Below, in pieces: positions 9,899-19,265 of a DNA stretch of 62,016 nt; position 1 is the stretch's first letter, and every line of letters starts with the position of its first letter. The position numbers were made by a program, and so were the translations under genes. Origin of the DNA: Pancytospora philotis. Taxonomy: Eukaryota > Microsporidia. The stretch lies in assembly GCA_023647555.1 (NCBI GenBank), contig JALRLY010000257.1, positions 1 to 62,016 of the forward strand, in the 5' to 3' direction. The notes beneath the pieces were generated by a model that searched no databases, was not told the origin of the DNA, and worked only from the letters and a program-made list of their open reading frames with translations.

Positions 9899-10407
9899 TT
9901 TTTATTTGTACAATTTCTCCTTGCTACTGATAAAAATTTACCATGTTCGCATCAAGGAGACGCAGGGGAAGGGCTCCATCCCCAAAATTTCCCGTTTTAA
10001 GCAGATTTTGGAAAAAGCAGCCCTGAAAAATTTGCTCCAGAGCGAGAAAGGGGTATGAGTGGTTATCCAGGGGTAGGTGCGCTGTGCATATAATAGGACC
10101 CAGATGCATTAATGATGTGGGTAAAAACCATGGGTTGCAGTCTATAGTTCGCAGTGCATAAGTTGATAAGCAATATTCATTTGCTAATTTGGTGATGTAA
10201 TTAATGAGCATTAGTGCAGTGCGTCAATTACGAGAATGGCTGGCAGACTGGGCCAGCATGCACCGTATAGCTGCTGAAATAGGCTGTTTGTAAGCCTTAA
10301 GGTTTACAAAGAAAGCAGTTCAAATAGCAACGGATGCTTTCATAGCTTCAATGCATCGCACAAACAGTAAATCGCCTCTTTAATAACACACAACTACAGC
10401 CAAGTAT
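9899..10407. other. Intergenic region, about 510 bases
   Basis: A minus-strand frame of 95 codons (9924..10211) exists but has no start-proximal element, no homology to neighbours and AT-rich composition; I do not call it. Two AAATTT-like sequences (about 9984 and 10026) lead to no usable frame. Confidence 0.45.
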
Positions 10408-11661
10408 TTATTCAGTTACTCTGCGCGGGACCATGGCAGCAAATGAATCCCCCTGGTAGAGCAAGTAGACATCGGGGAAGGGCCCGTAGTTGTAAACGCC
10501 TTCCTCGATATAAGACGAGCACTCTTCGTCCTCGTCCGGCAGCGCTATCATTTTGAAGAAGTCGTAGATGGCGTGGGACAGCACGGCCTCGAGATTGGCC
10601 TCCTGCAAAGTGTTTGTATTGAGCAGATGCACATGCACGAAGGCGCCCGACGCGAATAACGGAACGGCGAGCGGCTCTATGAAGGGGCCGCCGTCGTCCA
10701 GCATCAGCTTGTGCATGAGCCCTTGGAACAGTGCGTCGTAAGCATCCATGTTGTAATCGTTCTCTCTAAATTCTTTGTAAACGTCTCTGAACATTTTTAT
10801 GTCTTCTATCGGGAGGGCGCAGGCGAAGTCCTCAAGCCCATCGGGGTTCTTCAGCATTCTAGCGATGCCCCTCGCTATGATGATCATGACGACGTTCACG
10901 ATTCTATCGGCGTGGTCCTGGCAGTACTCCTGGGCGGTCGCATACTGCGGCAGCTCTTTGTGCAGAAGCTCCAGCTCTTTATTTATACTGAAGCTCTTCG
11001 CCCCGAGCAGCGCGTCCATCTGCCTTTGGAGGGCCGCGGTATCCTGGGGAGCCGACATCCCGTGGTCGAACGAGCCCGTGTAGAAATGCATCTGAAACTT
11101 CTCGCTGCTTTTGCTGGTGTCTTTGAGGTGGTCGAAAAGGGCTGCAAACAGCACGTAGTGCCCGGAGAGCAGCACGTTCTCCGCCGATACGTAGTCCATC
11201 TGCTTTATGGCGTTGAAGAAGGTGTCGTCGTACGGCTTGTAGCGCACGTCTTTTACCAGACACTCGCGGATCCTCTCGACATTCTCGCGTCCCTTCCAAG
11301 CGCCGTAAGAGACCGGCGCCAGGAGATGCGAGGGCTGCGCAGGCTTTGCAGCAGGCTCAGAGGCAGAAGAAACATTTTCGCAGATATCCAGCTGGGGCTG
11401 CAGAGTGGCGATCAGCGAGCACAGCGCGCTGGAGCTGGACAGCGGCCTGCTGCCTTGGTACGACAGCCCAGCGCTGAGATTTGCGGCCTTGGGCATGTGG
11501 CCCGGCGGGGCGCGCAGCGAGTGGAACAGGCCATGGGCAGGGCGAGCGAATACCACGGCGGCGACCAGCAGGCACGCTGCGATCAGAACTACGCCCAGAA
11601 TCCGCTTGGTCCTCGAGAGCTTCTCAGCCTCCTCGATGCTGTACACCACCTCCTGCTGCAT
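10408..11661 (-). CDS. Family B type-II membrane protein, OTU-like C-terminal domain (degenerate?)
   Basis: A 417-residue protein from the ATG at 11661, which lies a few bases after an AAATTTTTGCC element; the frame is open further upstream but that part lacks coding character. Domain order: about 20 cytosolic residues, membrane anchor about residues 25-43 (ILGVVLIAACLLVAAVVFA), a Ser/Pro/Ala linker, and a globular C-terminal region of about 300 residues. The segment SGHYVLFAALFDHL resembles the OTU peptidase core DGNCLFRALADQL with the Asp and Cys replaced, and the C-terminus DVYLLYQGDSFAAMVP resembles the final OTU strand with its His replaced. The same positions are present in 7070..8716. 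If the resemblance holds, both are catalytically dead OTU-like proteins; otherwise unrecognised. The stop codon is embedded in AATAAA. Confidence 0.68.
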   Translation of the reverse strand: MQQEVVYSIEEAEKLSRTKRILGVVLIAACLLVAAVVFARPAHGLFHSLRAPPGHMPKAANLSAGLSYQGSRPLSSSSALCSLIATLQPQLDICENVSSASEPAAKPAQPSHLLAPVSYGAWKGRENVERIRECLVKDVRYKPYDDTFFNAIKQMDYVSAENVLLSGHYVLFAALFDHLKDTSKSSEKFQMHFYTGSFDHGMSAPQDTAALQRQMDALLGAKSFSINKELELLHKELPQYATAQEYCQDHADRIVNVVMIIIARGIARMLKNPDGLEDFACALPIEDIKMFRDVYKEFRENDYNMDAYDALFQGLMHKLMLDDGGPFIEPLAVPLFASGAFVHVHLLNTNTLQEANLEAVLSHAIYDFFKMIALPDEDEECSSYIEEGVYNYGPFPDVYLLYQGDSFAAMVPRRVTE

Positions 11662-11665
11662 GGAC

Positions 11666-11677
11666 GGCAAAAATTTA
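11666..11677 (-). promoter_or_regulatory. AAATTT-like start-proximal element
   Basis: On the minus strand TAAATTTTTGCC lies four bases before the ATG at 11661 and decides that start over several upstream ATGs. Confidence 0.5.
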
Positions 11678-11961
11678 TGATGCAATCTAACACTGATTGG
11701 TTGCGTCATGTCAAAAAGTGGTGCATGTGGCACGGGAATTAGAAAATAATGCGCACATTCGCGGCTTACAAAGCCAAAGGCGATGCAAAATATCGGTGCT
11801 GGTGGCTTTTGCGTGGCTGGGACAGAGCGGAAGGAGATTCCTTGAGGCTCAGGAGTCCGGATACCGGAAGGAAAGAAGACCAACCGTGAAATGGGTTCAT
11901 ATAGGAGAATGCTAGCAGCAATACATTGCCAAGTCTGTACAAAATAAACTAAAGCATGTAT
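11678..11961. other. Intergenic region
   Basis: The family B reading frame is open to 11883 but this stretch carries no start-proximal element and no homology; otherwise empty. Confidence 0.4.
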
Positions 11962-13029
11962 TTAAGTAAAATGGTAGACTTCTCTCTTTGCGTTCGGATC
12001 CTCGATTCGTAGTAATGATAGAGCAACAAGCGCCTGGAGCTTGCCACGCACGAATCCATCTTGAAACGCGACCGGCAAATCGTTATACCTCTCCCTGTCC
12101 TTGTTCAGCACGTACGTGAACTTTTTGACGGTGAAAGGACGGACGCGCTTGCGTGCGAAGTTAAGACGCAGCTTTGCGTAGTATAGAAGAAGGCCCGAGT
12201 GCGAGTCATCGCGCAGCGCCTCCGGGATCTTGTCTGAGAGGCACATAAAGCGCAGGTAGTAATTAACGTCCACGGACACCATGTCGTTTGAGCTTATTAG
12301 CTTGTCCAAAACTATCCTTAGTAGATAAATGTGCGGGCGTATCAAGCCGGATGAAGCGGGCCACAGTGTGTCTCTTATTACTCTAATGGACATTGGTATG
12401 CCAGTGAAATCTGCCCGCATGCGTCTCAGCAGCTCCTGCGGCTCTATGACCCCTCTTGCGCGCAGATGGGCGAGGGCTGAGTTGAATGGTACTGCTGGCG
12501 CCGCTATTCTATACACTCTGCACGACTTATTGAGCTGGTACTCATCGAGAAAGCTGGCCAGAATATCCCCATTAGCGAGGGTGCTAATTCGGGAGTTTGC
12601 CAGCAGTTCCCTGAGCCGCTCCTGCTCGAGATCGTACAGCTTTTTGATTTTTGCCATCGCATCATCGTCCAGCGCTGGGCCCAGCCGCCGCAAGGGCCCG
12701 GTGATGTCCTCCAGCGTCGTCGCAAGCGGAGAGAACTTGCGCGCGTCCTCCAAGTGCTGGCGCATCACGCCTTTATTCCTGCAGCACTGGTCGAACATGA
12801 AGCGCCGGTTCTTCAGCCAGTCCTCGTTGCGCACGAAGAAAAACCCGTGGAGAATAGAGTTGTGGAGCTGTGTGTGGCTGGTTTTCCAGGATGAGAACAG
12901 ACTGAGGCCGTGTATCAGTCTGGGGAGCTCTGCGGACGTCGCCCTGCCCGTCTCTGGCTGATAGCGGTGCCGCAGGTCTTTCACCGCTTGGAGCGCCATC
13001 TTGTACTTCACTTGATCTTCTACGCCCAT
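11962..13029 (-). CDS. Family C protein, copy 1 of tandem array
   Basis: A 355-residue protein, the last in transcription order of five head-to-tail paralogues on the minus strand. No signal peptide or membrane segment; I recognise no domain. The N-terminal half is helical, with a shared LIHGLSLF segment near residue 43 followed by LHNSILHGFFFVRNEDWLKN, then a Phe-Cys-Cys helix and an ILASFLDE segment near residue 190. The C-terminal half (about 160 residues) contains a DPQ/EPQ-ELLRRM helix, an IPMSIRVIRDTLWP segment and a final LQALVALSLLRIED helix-strand that together look like a pair of small winged-helix-like units (inference from pattern, not homology). The start MGVEDQ is conserved with copy 2 and lies after a conserved AAAATTCCACAAAAT sequence. 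Confidence 0.72.
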   Translation of the reverse strand: MGVEDQVKYKMALQAVKDLRHRYQPETGRATSAELPRLIHGLSLFSSWKTSHTQLHNSILHGFFFVRNEDWLKNRRFMFDQCCRNKGVMRQHLEDARKFSPLATTLEDITGPLRRLGPALDDDAMAKIKKLYDLEQERLRELLANSRISTLANGDILASFLDEYQLNKSCRVYRIAAPAVPFNSALAHLRARGVIEPQELLRRMRADFTGIPMSIRVIRDTLWPASSGLIRPHIYLLRIVLDKLISSNDMVSVDVNYYLRFMCLSDKIPEALRDDSHSGLLLYYAKLRLNFARKRVRPFTVKKFTYVLNKDRERYNDLPVAFQDGFVRGKLQALVALSLLRIEDPNAKREVYHFT

Positions 13030-13272
13030 GGGCCCAGCGCGCTCCAAAGCATTTTGTGGAATTTTGGTAAAAGGGAAAATGTGGGTAGATTCAAGCACTA
13101 ATGGGCCTCTTGTGCCGGCTACTAGATGGGTGTCCACAAGTTGCTACTGAGTCAGCCATGTACAGCAGAATCTAAAAAATACATGCCATCTAGAAAACTA
13201 AAAATGACGCAAGTGTGTTTATTTTGTGAAAATAGCCTAAGCAGATCACATATGCAAAATCTAAGCGTGTAC

Positions 13273-14334
13273 TCAAGTAAAGTAATAGACTTCTTCCTTT
13301 GCGTCTGGATCCTCAACACTCAGTAAAGATAGAGCAACGAGTGCTTGGAGCGTCTCACGCACTTGCCTATCCTGATGCATGGCCCGCCATCTCCTATCCA
13401 TATTCCTGTTCAGCACACATTTGAATTCTTTGACAGTAAACGGACGGATACACCTGCGTGCAAAGTTCTGGCGCAGCTTCACATAATAACGAAGAAGGCT
13501 CGAACTCGAGTCTTCTTGCAACTCCTCCGGAATCTTGTCCGAGAGGCACATGTAGTGCTGATTACAGTAGAGGTGCACAGCCACCACATCGTGCGAGCGT
13601 ATTAGCTCGCCCAGGGCTATCTTTATAGCGTCGGCAGTCGGGCGTTTTAAGCCAAACGAAGCAGCCCACAGCGTGTCTCTTATCATTCTGATGGACACAG
13701 AAATGCCGGTGAAGTCTACCCGCATGCGCCTCAGTAGTTCCTGCGGTTCAATGGCTACCCCCGCATGCGGCTGAACGAAGGCCGTCCCATATGGTATTGC
13801 TGGCTCCGCTATTCTATATACCATCAGCGACTTCTCGAGCTGCTTTCTGTCGAGAAAACTGGCCAGAATTTCACCATCAGAAAGAGCGCTGATACGCGAC
13901 TGTTCCAGCATCTCTCTGAGCCGCGCCTGCTCGAGATCGTACAGCTCTTTGATTTTCGTCATCGCATCATCGTCCAGCGCCGGGCCCAGCAGCAGCATGG
14001 GCGCGGTGATGTCCTCCAGCGTCATCGCAAGCGGGGAGAACTTGCGCGCGTCCTCCAAGTGCTGGGGCATCATGTGCTTTATCCTGCTGCACTGATCGAA
14101 CACGCAGCGCCGCTTCTTCAGCCAGTCCTCGCTGCGCGTGAAGAAAAACCCGTAGAGAATAGAGTTGTGGAGCTGCGCGTGCTTGCATTGCCAAGACGAG
14201 AACAGATTGAGGCCGTGTATCAGCTTAGGGAGCTCTGCGGGTGTCGCCCTGCCCATCTTGGGCTGATAGCGCGACCGCAGGCCGACCGCCGCTTCGAGCG
14301 CCCTCCTGTAGTTCTCCTGGTCTTCTACGCCCAT
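13273..14334 (-). CDS. Family C protein, copy 2
   Basis: A 353-residue paralogue, closest to copy 1 (both begin MGVEDQ, lack the Pro/Ala linker and share most of the central helical region, including LEDARKFSPLA and LYDLEQ). Conserved family landmarks: LIHGLNLFSSW, LHNSILYGFFFTRSEDWLK, EILASFLDRKQLEKS, EPQELLRRM, ISVSIRMIRDTLW, and the C-terminal LQALVALSLLSVEDP. The high similarity of copies 1 and 2 at the DNA level, including their third positions, points to a recent duplication or gene conversion. No signal peptide, so intracellular. Function unknown. Confidence 0.72.
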   Translation of the reverse strand: MGVEDQENYRRALEAAVGLRSRYQPKMGRATPAELPKLIHGLNLFSSWQCKHAQLHNSILYGFFFTRSEDWLKKRRCVFDQCSRIKHMMPQHLEDARKFSPLAMTLEDITAPMLLLGPALDDDAMTKIKELYDLEQARLREMLEQSRISALSDGEILASFLDRKQLEKSLMVYRIAEPAIPYGTAFVQPHAGVAIEPQELLRRMRVDFTGISVSIRMIRDTLWAASFGLKRPTADAIKIALGELIRSHDVVAVHLYCNQHYMCLSDKIPEELQEDSSSSLLRYYVKLRQNFARRCIRPFTVKEFKCVLNRNMDRRWRAMHQDRQVRETLQALVALSLLSVEDPDAKEEVYYFT

Positions 14335-14526
14335 GGGGTCACCGCGCTCTAAATCATTTCTGTGGAACATCCGTAGCGGATGGACAATAATGGTCGTTTC
14401 ATTCGTAAGTGCGAATACCTGGGTAGATTATCGGATGCTCGCTGGCCGCTATCAAATGTAAATCAAAGAGAAACGCAAGGGTATTTAATCCGTGTAAGTT
14501 TGCCGTACATACCGGAAACATGACAT

Positions 14527-15708
14527 CTAATCATGTAACGGAATAACATAGTATGCTTCAGAATTATACGACTCATCTTTAACGCCCAGCAGCGACAGCG
14601 CTACCAATGCCTGGAGTATAGAGCGCACGGCAGAGTAATCAGGTTTGGTATCTGCTTGTCTGAACAGAAAAGTCCTGGCCGTGCGGACTGTGATATAGCT
14701 CCTGCAACTGGGCTCTTCTTCGCTATACGCACGTAGCCGGGTGTCATAGTCCATGTAGCTGTAGCCACCTAGGCAATGTTGCCGCAGCCGAGCATAGTAG
14801 TAGAGCAGTTCAGGGTTTTCGCGCAGCTCTCTCGGAATCTTAACAGCGAAATACGCAACACGCGGATGACCGTTGAATGTTATGGGCACCAAATCTCCGG
14901 CGTCTATTAACGCATTTACAGCGTCTTTCACCGAAGATAATGACGGTCGTGTTCGACCTGGTTCATCCGGCAGACGCGGATTCCTTATCATCCAGATGGA
15001 TATGGGCTTATCGCAATATTTGGCCTTTATATGCCTGAGTAGATCCTGGGGGTCCAGAGTATTCTCGCTCCCGAGCGCAGGCTCTGCTCTACTTTCAGGA
15101 ATCACGGAAGGTCTAGAATTATGTGGCCCGCGCGTATTCCAGTAACGTGCAGGAATAGGAATGGTTGCTATGGCAGGGCCGGGTATGCGATATTTTCCCA
15201 CTGTCCTCTCGAGCTGCCCACCGCACAGGAAGCGCGCAAAAATTTCTCTGTCGTTGAGCCCGCTATGCTGCGTACGACTGAGCTTATCCTGAAGCTTCGC
15301 CCGCTCAAGCGTGTACAACTTTTGGACAGCTATTTGCACAGCTGCGTCGACCACAATGCCAAGTTGGCGCATCTGCTCGACCACGTCCTCCGGTGTGGTT
15401 TTAAGCGGAGAGAATGCGCGCGCGGCTCTAATGCACTGGGCCATTATCTGCGGCGACTTGCAGCACCGCTCAAACGCGAAGCGGCGGTTCTTCAACCAAA
15501 TTAAGTCGCGTGTGAAGAAAAACCCGTACAGGATGGAATCTTTGAGCGCCGAGTAGCAGCACTCATCGTATATAAAAAGACTAAAGCCGTGTATCATTTG
15601 GGCAATTTCTGTAGGTGTCGCGTGGCCGTTCTTGGGCTGGCACTGTTTCCTCAAGCCCTTTACTACCTCGAGGGCTCTTTCATACTCCCACGTCCTTCTG
15701 GCGCCCAT
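14527..15708 (-). CDS. Family C protein, copy 3
   Basis: A 393-residue paralogue. It keeps the MIHGFSLF, LKDSILYGFFFTRDLIWLKN, EIFARFLCGGQLERT and DPQDLLRHI landmarks and the final LQALVALSLLGVKDE, but has an extra linker of about 30 residues between the helical N-terminal half and the C-terminal half and a longer C-terminal region with a Tyr-rich insertion. The start MGARRTW follows the same conserved upstream segment (AAAATTCCACAAAAT) as copies 1, 4 and 5; the ATG inside that segment is out of frame. No recognised domain. Confidence 0.72.
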   Translation of the reverse strand: MGARRTWEYERALEVVKGLRKQCQPKNGHATPTEIAQMIHGFSLFIYDECCYSALKDSILYGFFFTRDLIWLKNRRFAFERCCKSPQIMAQCIRAARAFSPLKTTPEDVVEQMRQLGIVVDAAVQIAVQKLYTLERAKLQDKLSRTQHSGLNDREIFARFLCGGQLERTVGKYRIPGPAIATIPIPARYWNTRGPHNSRPSVIPESRAEPALGSENTLDPQDLLRHIKAKYCDKPISIWMIRNPRLPDEPGRTRPSLSSVKDAVNALIDAGDLVPITFNGHPRVAYFAVKIPRELRENPELLYYYARLRQHCLGGYSYMDYDTRLRAYSEEEPSCRSYITVRTARTFLFRQADTKPDYSAVRSILQALVALSLLGVKDESYNSEAYYVIPLHD

Positions 15709-15910
15709 GGGCCCAGCACGCGCCAAATCATTTTGTGGAATTTTCGTAGAGGGCGAAAATGGCAGCTACCACGAGCGCCAGCACAGGGTCTTGCGTTAAT
15801 AACTGGATGCCCGCTAGCCACTGCCAAGTAAGCTCGTTTATAAGCTCAAGAAAATACAAGCCATTTATGAATTAAAATAGGTATTTATTCAGTGTAAGCC
15901 AAGCATGCAT

Positions 15911-17239
15911 TTAAGTAAAATAGTATGTTTCCGGCTTCGGCGGTTGATTCTCGACTCTCAGCAACGACAGCGCAACCAACGCCTGGAGATTGGAGCGCAC
16001 AACGGAATGATCAGGTATCGATCCTGCCCCATGGTACGGCAGCTTCATGATTTTATCGATGGTGAACGAACGGATTTTCTTTCTTGCAAAGTATTCGCAC
16101 AGCCTTACGTAGTAGTAAAACAGTGCAGAGTCTTCGAGTAGTTTTTTCGGAATTTTGGCAGAAAAACACACAACACGCGAGCGACCGTCAAGTGTCACAG
16201 GAAATAAATCACCAGAATCTACTAACGCATTTACAGCGCACTTCACCAGAGAAGATGGCGGCGGCACTTGATAGATCGACCGGGGCCAAAGCGCTTCGGT
16301 TATCATAGCAACGGACATAGTTCTATCACAGCATTTGGCCATTATGTGCTTGAGTACATCTTGGTGGTTTAAAACCTTCACCGCTGTTGTCCGAGCGGGC
16401 TCCACTGCTGGTGCTACTGGCGCGGCAGCCGCTGTTGCAGTTGCTGCCAATGGCATACTGCAAATAGTTGGCTGAACATCCGGCCCATTGCTTTTTGTGC
16501 TGCTACCAGCTATGGTAGCAGGTTGGACGGGCTGCGAAGACACTGGAGTGGATAGAAACTGCTCGGGCGGTGATGGATATGGTACAGCCTGCGAGCAACT
16601 TTGCGCAGTTTTTGTTTTAGAGCTTGCAGCGTCTGTTGGAGCTGAGCACACAGGGGCGGGCGCCGCAGTCAACACCGGCTGCGTTGGAATCTCATCTGTG
16701 CTCTGTAGCGAAATCTTAAACTTTTTCAACGACAGCTCGAGTTGCTCTTCGTTCAGGAAGCTGGCGAGTATTTCTCTGTCTGTGAGAGAGCTGAGCGGCG
16801 GTTTGCTGGCTATCAGCTTTCCGAGCCTCGCTTTCTCGATATCGTACAGTCTCCTAGCCGCAACCGCCACCTTCCCATCCTGGCCAACACCCATGCCCTG
16901 CAATTGCCGCATGATGAAGTTGAACGAAGTAGAAAGTGGTGTGTACGTGCGCACGGCCCTTAGACACTGCGCCATCAACTCAGGCGATTTGCAGCACTGC
17001 ACAAACAAAAAGCGACGGTTCTTCAGCCAGTCCTGGTTGCGCACGAAGAAAAATCTGTACAGCAGCGAGTTGTGGAGCGACTCGTAGCTCCTCGAAGCCT
17101 GCCTGAACATAATAAAGCCGTGGATCAGTCTGGTTATCTCAGGGGGCGTCGCGGGGCCATATTTGATACTACAGCGGGCCCGCACCTTGCTCACTCTTTT
17201 GAGCGCCCTCCTGTACCTCTTCTGCTCCTTCGTCTCCAT
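15911..17239 (-). CDS. Family C protein, copy 4, with long Pro/Ala linker
   Basis: A 442-residue paralogue. N-terminal half: LIHGFIMFRQ, LHNSLLYRFFFVRNQDWLKN, FVQCCKSPELMAQCLRAVRT and EILASFLNEEQLELS. It then has a low-complexity Ser/Pro/Ala/Thr linker of about 110 residues (roughly residues 215-325) not found in copies 1 and 2, followed by the usual C-terminal half (HQDVLKHIMAKCC, TMSVAMITEALWP, LQALVALSLLRVEN). The linker contains a stretch, SCSQAVPYPSPPEQFLST, that is nearly identical to the one in copy 5, so the linker arose before that pair split. Start METKEQ chosen from alignment with copies 1 and 5. Unknown function. Confidence 0.72.
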   Translation of the reverse strand: METKEQKRYRRALKRVSKVRARCSIKYGPATPPEITRLIHGFIMFRQASRSYESLHNSLLYRFFFVRNQDWLKNRRFLFVQCCKSPELMAQCLRAVRTYTPLSTSFNFIMRQLQGMGVGQDGKVAVAARRLYDIEKARLGKLIASKPPLSSLTDREILASFLNEEQLELSLKKFKISLQSTDEIPTQPVLTAAPAPVCSAPTDAASSKTKTAQSCSQAVPYPSPPEQFLSTPVSSQPVQPATIAGSSTKSNGPDVQPTICSMPLAATATAAAAPVAPAVEPARTTAVKVLNHQDVLKHIMAKCCDRTMSVAMITEALWPRSIYQVPPPSSLVKCAVNALVDSGDLFPVTLDGRSRVVCFSAKIPKKLLEDSALFYYYVRLCEYFARKKIRSFTIDKIMKLPYHGAGSIPDHSVVRSNLQALVALSLLRVENQPPKPETYYFT

Positions 17240-17594
17240 TTGAGCCCCTGTGCCAGTCAAGCGATTTTGTGCGGATTTTTTACACACCCAAGGAGTAAAA
17301 ACTGATAGTGCAATCGATCGACGCTAATGAAGTAAAAAGCTGAAGTCACGGCTCATCGATTCTGGCTCTGTAAAATGCACAGCGGCCACTGCCAATCTGC
17401 TCAATAGAGAAGCAGAACAGGTACCGTTCGTTAACAGCGCTCTTATGCGGTACAGAAAACTCCGAGAAATAATAATACGTGGAAGGATCTCTTTATTACT
17501 TAAACAATCATGTGAAATAGCTCAAGCGCATAGAGGAAACTGTTGAGAATCATGAGCGTCCCCGCTGTACGCGCGCCGTGCCCGTACTAATGGC
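17240..17594. other. Spacer in family C array
   Basis: About 355 bases without a full gene. A minus-strand stretch of about 48 open codons without ATG (about 17346..17498) has a protein-like look (see findings), but no homologue in the window. Confidence 0.4.
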
Positions 17595-18929
17595 CTATGC
17601 AAAGTAGTAGGCCTCGCTCTCTACGCCTGGGTTTTTAACCGTTAGCATCGACATCACAACCAGCGACTGTAGCGTGCTGCGTACAGTATGCCATATCCTA
17701 GGGGTATTTTTTGAGCGTGGGTGCAATGCAGACATAACGTCTGAAACATTAAAAGAGTGCGAGCTCACGCTCCAAAAATTCATGCGCAGGCCGAGGTAGA
17801 ACTCAAGAAGCGCTGCGTCTTCGCGCAGCTCCTTTGGAATCCTGGTAGAAATGCACAAAACCCGCGGCTCGCCTTCGAATTTTACCCGAAAAATATCGCC
17901 CGAGCGTGCCAATGCATCCACGGCGCCTTCTATTTCAGAGATTGATGGGCGGTCTATGTTACACCAACTGGGCCATAATGAAACCCTTATCATGTTGATA
18001 GACATGATCGTATCTAAATAGCCAGCTTTCATACGCCTAAGTAGCTCCTGGGGGTCTACAGTGTTCACTGGAGCTGACTGGGCAGGCTTTGATGCAGTTG
18101 ATGTTAGTTTTGCGGTTGCTGACGGGGCTTTAAGTGTAGTTGGTTGCCCAGTGCTTTCAGCGCTGTTAACCGCTACATTGGCAGGCGTTACGGGCGGCGA
18201 GGAGGCCGGAGTGGATAGAAACTGCTCGGGCGGCGATTGGCATGGTACAGCCTGTGAGCAGCTTTGCGCAGTTTTTGCTTTAGAACTAGCGGCCTCGGTA
18301 GCGGCGGGGCGGGCAGGTGCAGGAACCGTAGCACTCGCCGGCTGAGCCGGCGCAGGAACCGCAGCACACGCCGGCTGCACCAGCGCAGCTCCCTGTGCTG
18401 AAATTTTGTACTTCTTCAGCGACGGCTCGAGCTGCTCCTCGTTCAGGAAGCTCGCGAGTATCGCTCTATCAGTAAGAGTGCCAAGCGGCAGGTTGCTGGC
18501 TAGCAGCTTCTCGAGCCTCGCTTTCTCGATATCGTACACTTCCCTGGCCGCATCCACCACCTGCTTGTCCTGGTCGACTTTCATATTCTGTAGCTGCCGC
18601 ATGATGAAGCTGAACGGGGTAGAGAGCGGCGAGTACGTGCGCACGGCCCTTAGGCACTGCGCCATCACCTCCGGCGATTTGCAGCACTGCGCAAATAAGA
18701 AGCGGCGGTTCTTCAGCCAGTCCTGGTTGCGCACAAAGAAAAAAGCGTACAGCAGCGAGTTGTGGAGCGCCTCGTTGCTCTTCCAAGTCCGTCTGAATAG
18801 AATAAAGCCGTGGATCAGTCTGGTGATCTCCGAGGGCGTGGCGCGGCCCTTTTTGGTACGCCGAGGCCACCGTAGATTGTCCAGTATTTCGAGCGCCTTC
18901 TCGTACCTTTCTTGCTCACCCGCCAGCAT
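17595..18929 (-). CDS. Family C protein, copy 5, with long Pro/Ala linker
   Basis: A 444-residue paralogue and the first in transcription order. N-terminal landmarks LIHGFILFRRTW, LHNSLLYAFFFVRNQDWLKN, FAQCCKSPEVMAQCLRAVRT and AILASFLNEEQLEPS; linker (about residues 200-320) with repeated PAxAxVPAPA units; C-terminal half with DPQELLRRMKAGY, IMSINMIRVSLWP and LQSLVVMSMLTVKNP. Closest to copy 4 throughout the N-terminal half. The repeated PAPA units suggest linker growth by slippage. No signal peptide or membrane segment from the chosen start; a 27-codon upstream extension of the frame is less likely because the conserved upstream element lies inside it. Confidence 0.72.
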   Translation of the reverse strand: MLAGEQERYEKALEILDNLRWPRRTKKGRATPSEITRLIHGFILFRRTWKSNEALHNSLLYAFFFVRNQDWLKNRRFLFAQCCKSPEVMAQCLRAVRTYSPLSTPFSFIMRQLQNMKVDQDKQVVDAAREVYDIEKARLEKLLASNLPLGTLTDRAILASFLNEEQLEPSLKKYKISAQGAALVQPACAAVPAPAQPASATVPAPARPAATEAASSKAKTAQSCSQAVPCQSPPEQFLSTPASSPPVTPANVAVNSAESTGQPTTLKAPSATAKLTSTASKPAQSAPVNTVDPQELLRRMKAGYLDTIMSINMIRVSLWPSWCNIDRPSISEIEGAVDALARSGDIFRVKFEGEPRVLCISTRIPKELREDAALLEFYLGLRMNFWSVSSHSFNVSDVMSALHPRSKNTPRIWHTVRSTLQSLVVMSMLTVKNPGVESEAYYFA

Positions 18930-19265
18930 CTGAGCCCCTGTGCTGTTCAGATGATTTTGTGCAGAATTTTTACGTAGCAAGCGAAAAATGATGGTTCGCT
19001 CAAATGCCAATATAGACTATAGACTCTCGATGTGCTGGCGTGGATAGCGGATGAATGGAGCTGCTTACATTTGAGCTGCTGAGAATGATGCAGTAGAAGC
19101 GCATACGGAGCACTAAGGCGCAGTGTATTTGACGCTGCATGCAAACAAGCACTTCAAACCTCTTCTACCCTTTAACGCCCGCCTTTAATTCTAAGATATT
19201 TGCAGACTTTCCTGTCTTTTAAAAATTGATAATGTTGTGCATAACGCGGACTGCCCCTCCGAAAT
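18930..19265. other. Divergent intergenic region
   Basis: Between the minus-strand family C array and a plus-strand membrane protein gene. Conserved AAAATTCTGCACAAAATC element upstream of family C copy 5 near 18950-18970; otherwise nothing recognised. Confidence 0.45.

Noticed and set aside
9924..10211. 95-codon minus-strand frame
   Set aside because: AT-rich, no start-proximal element, no similarity to any protein in the window, no signal peptide.
10711..11742. 343-codon plus-strand frame
   Set aside because: Antisense to the family B gene; composition (Arg/Val/Gln/His-rich) is typical of a GC-rich shadow frame.
11962..13029. Family C as a CTD-interaction (CID) or SIN3-type protein
   Set aside because: Helical pattern is vaguely similar but no diagnostic residues could be matched; left as unknown.
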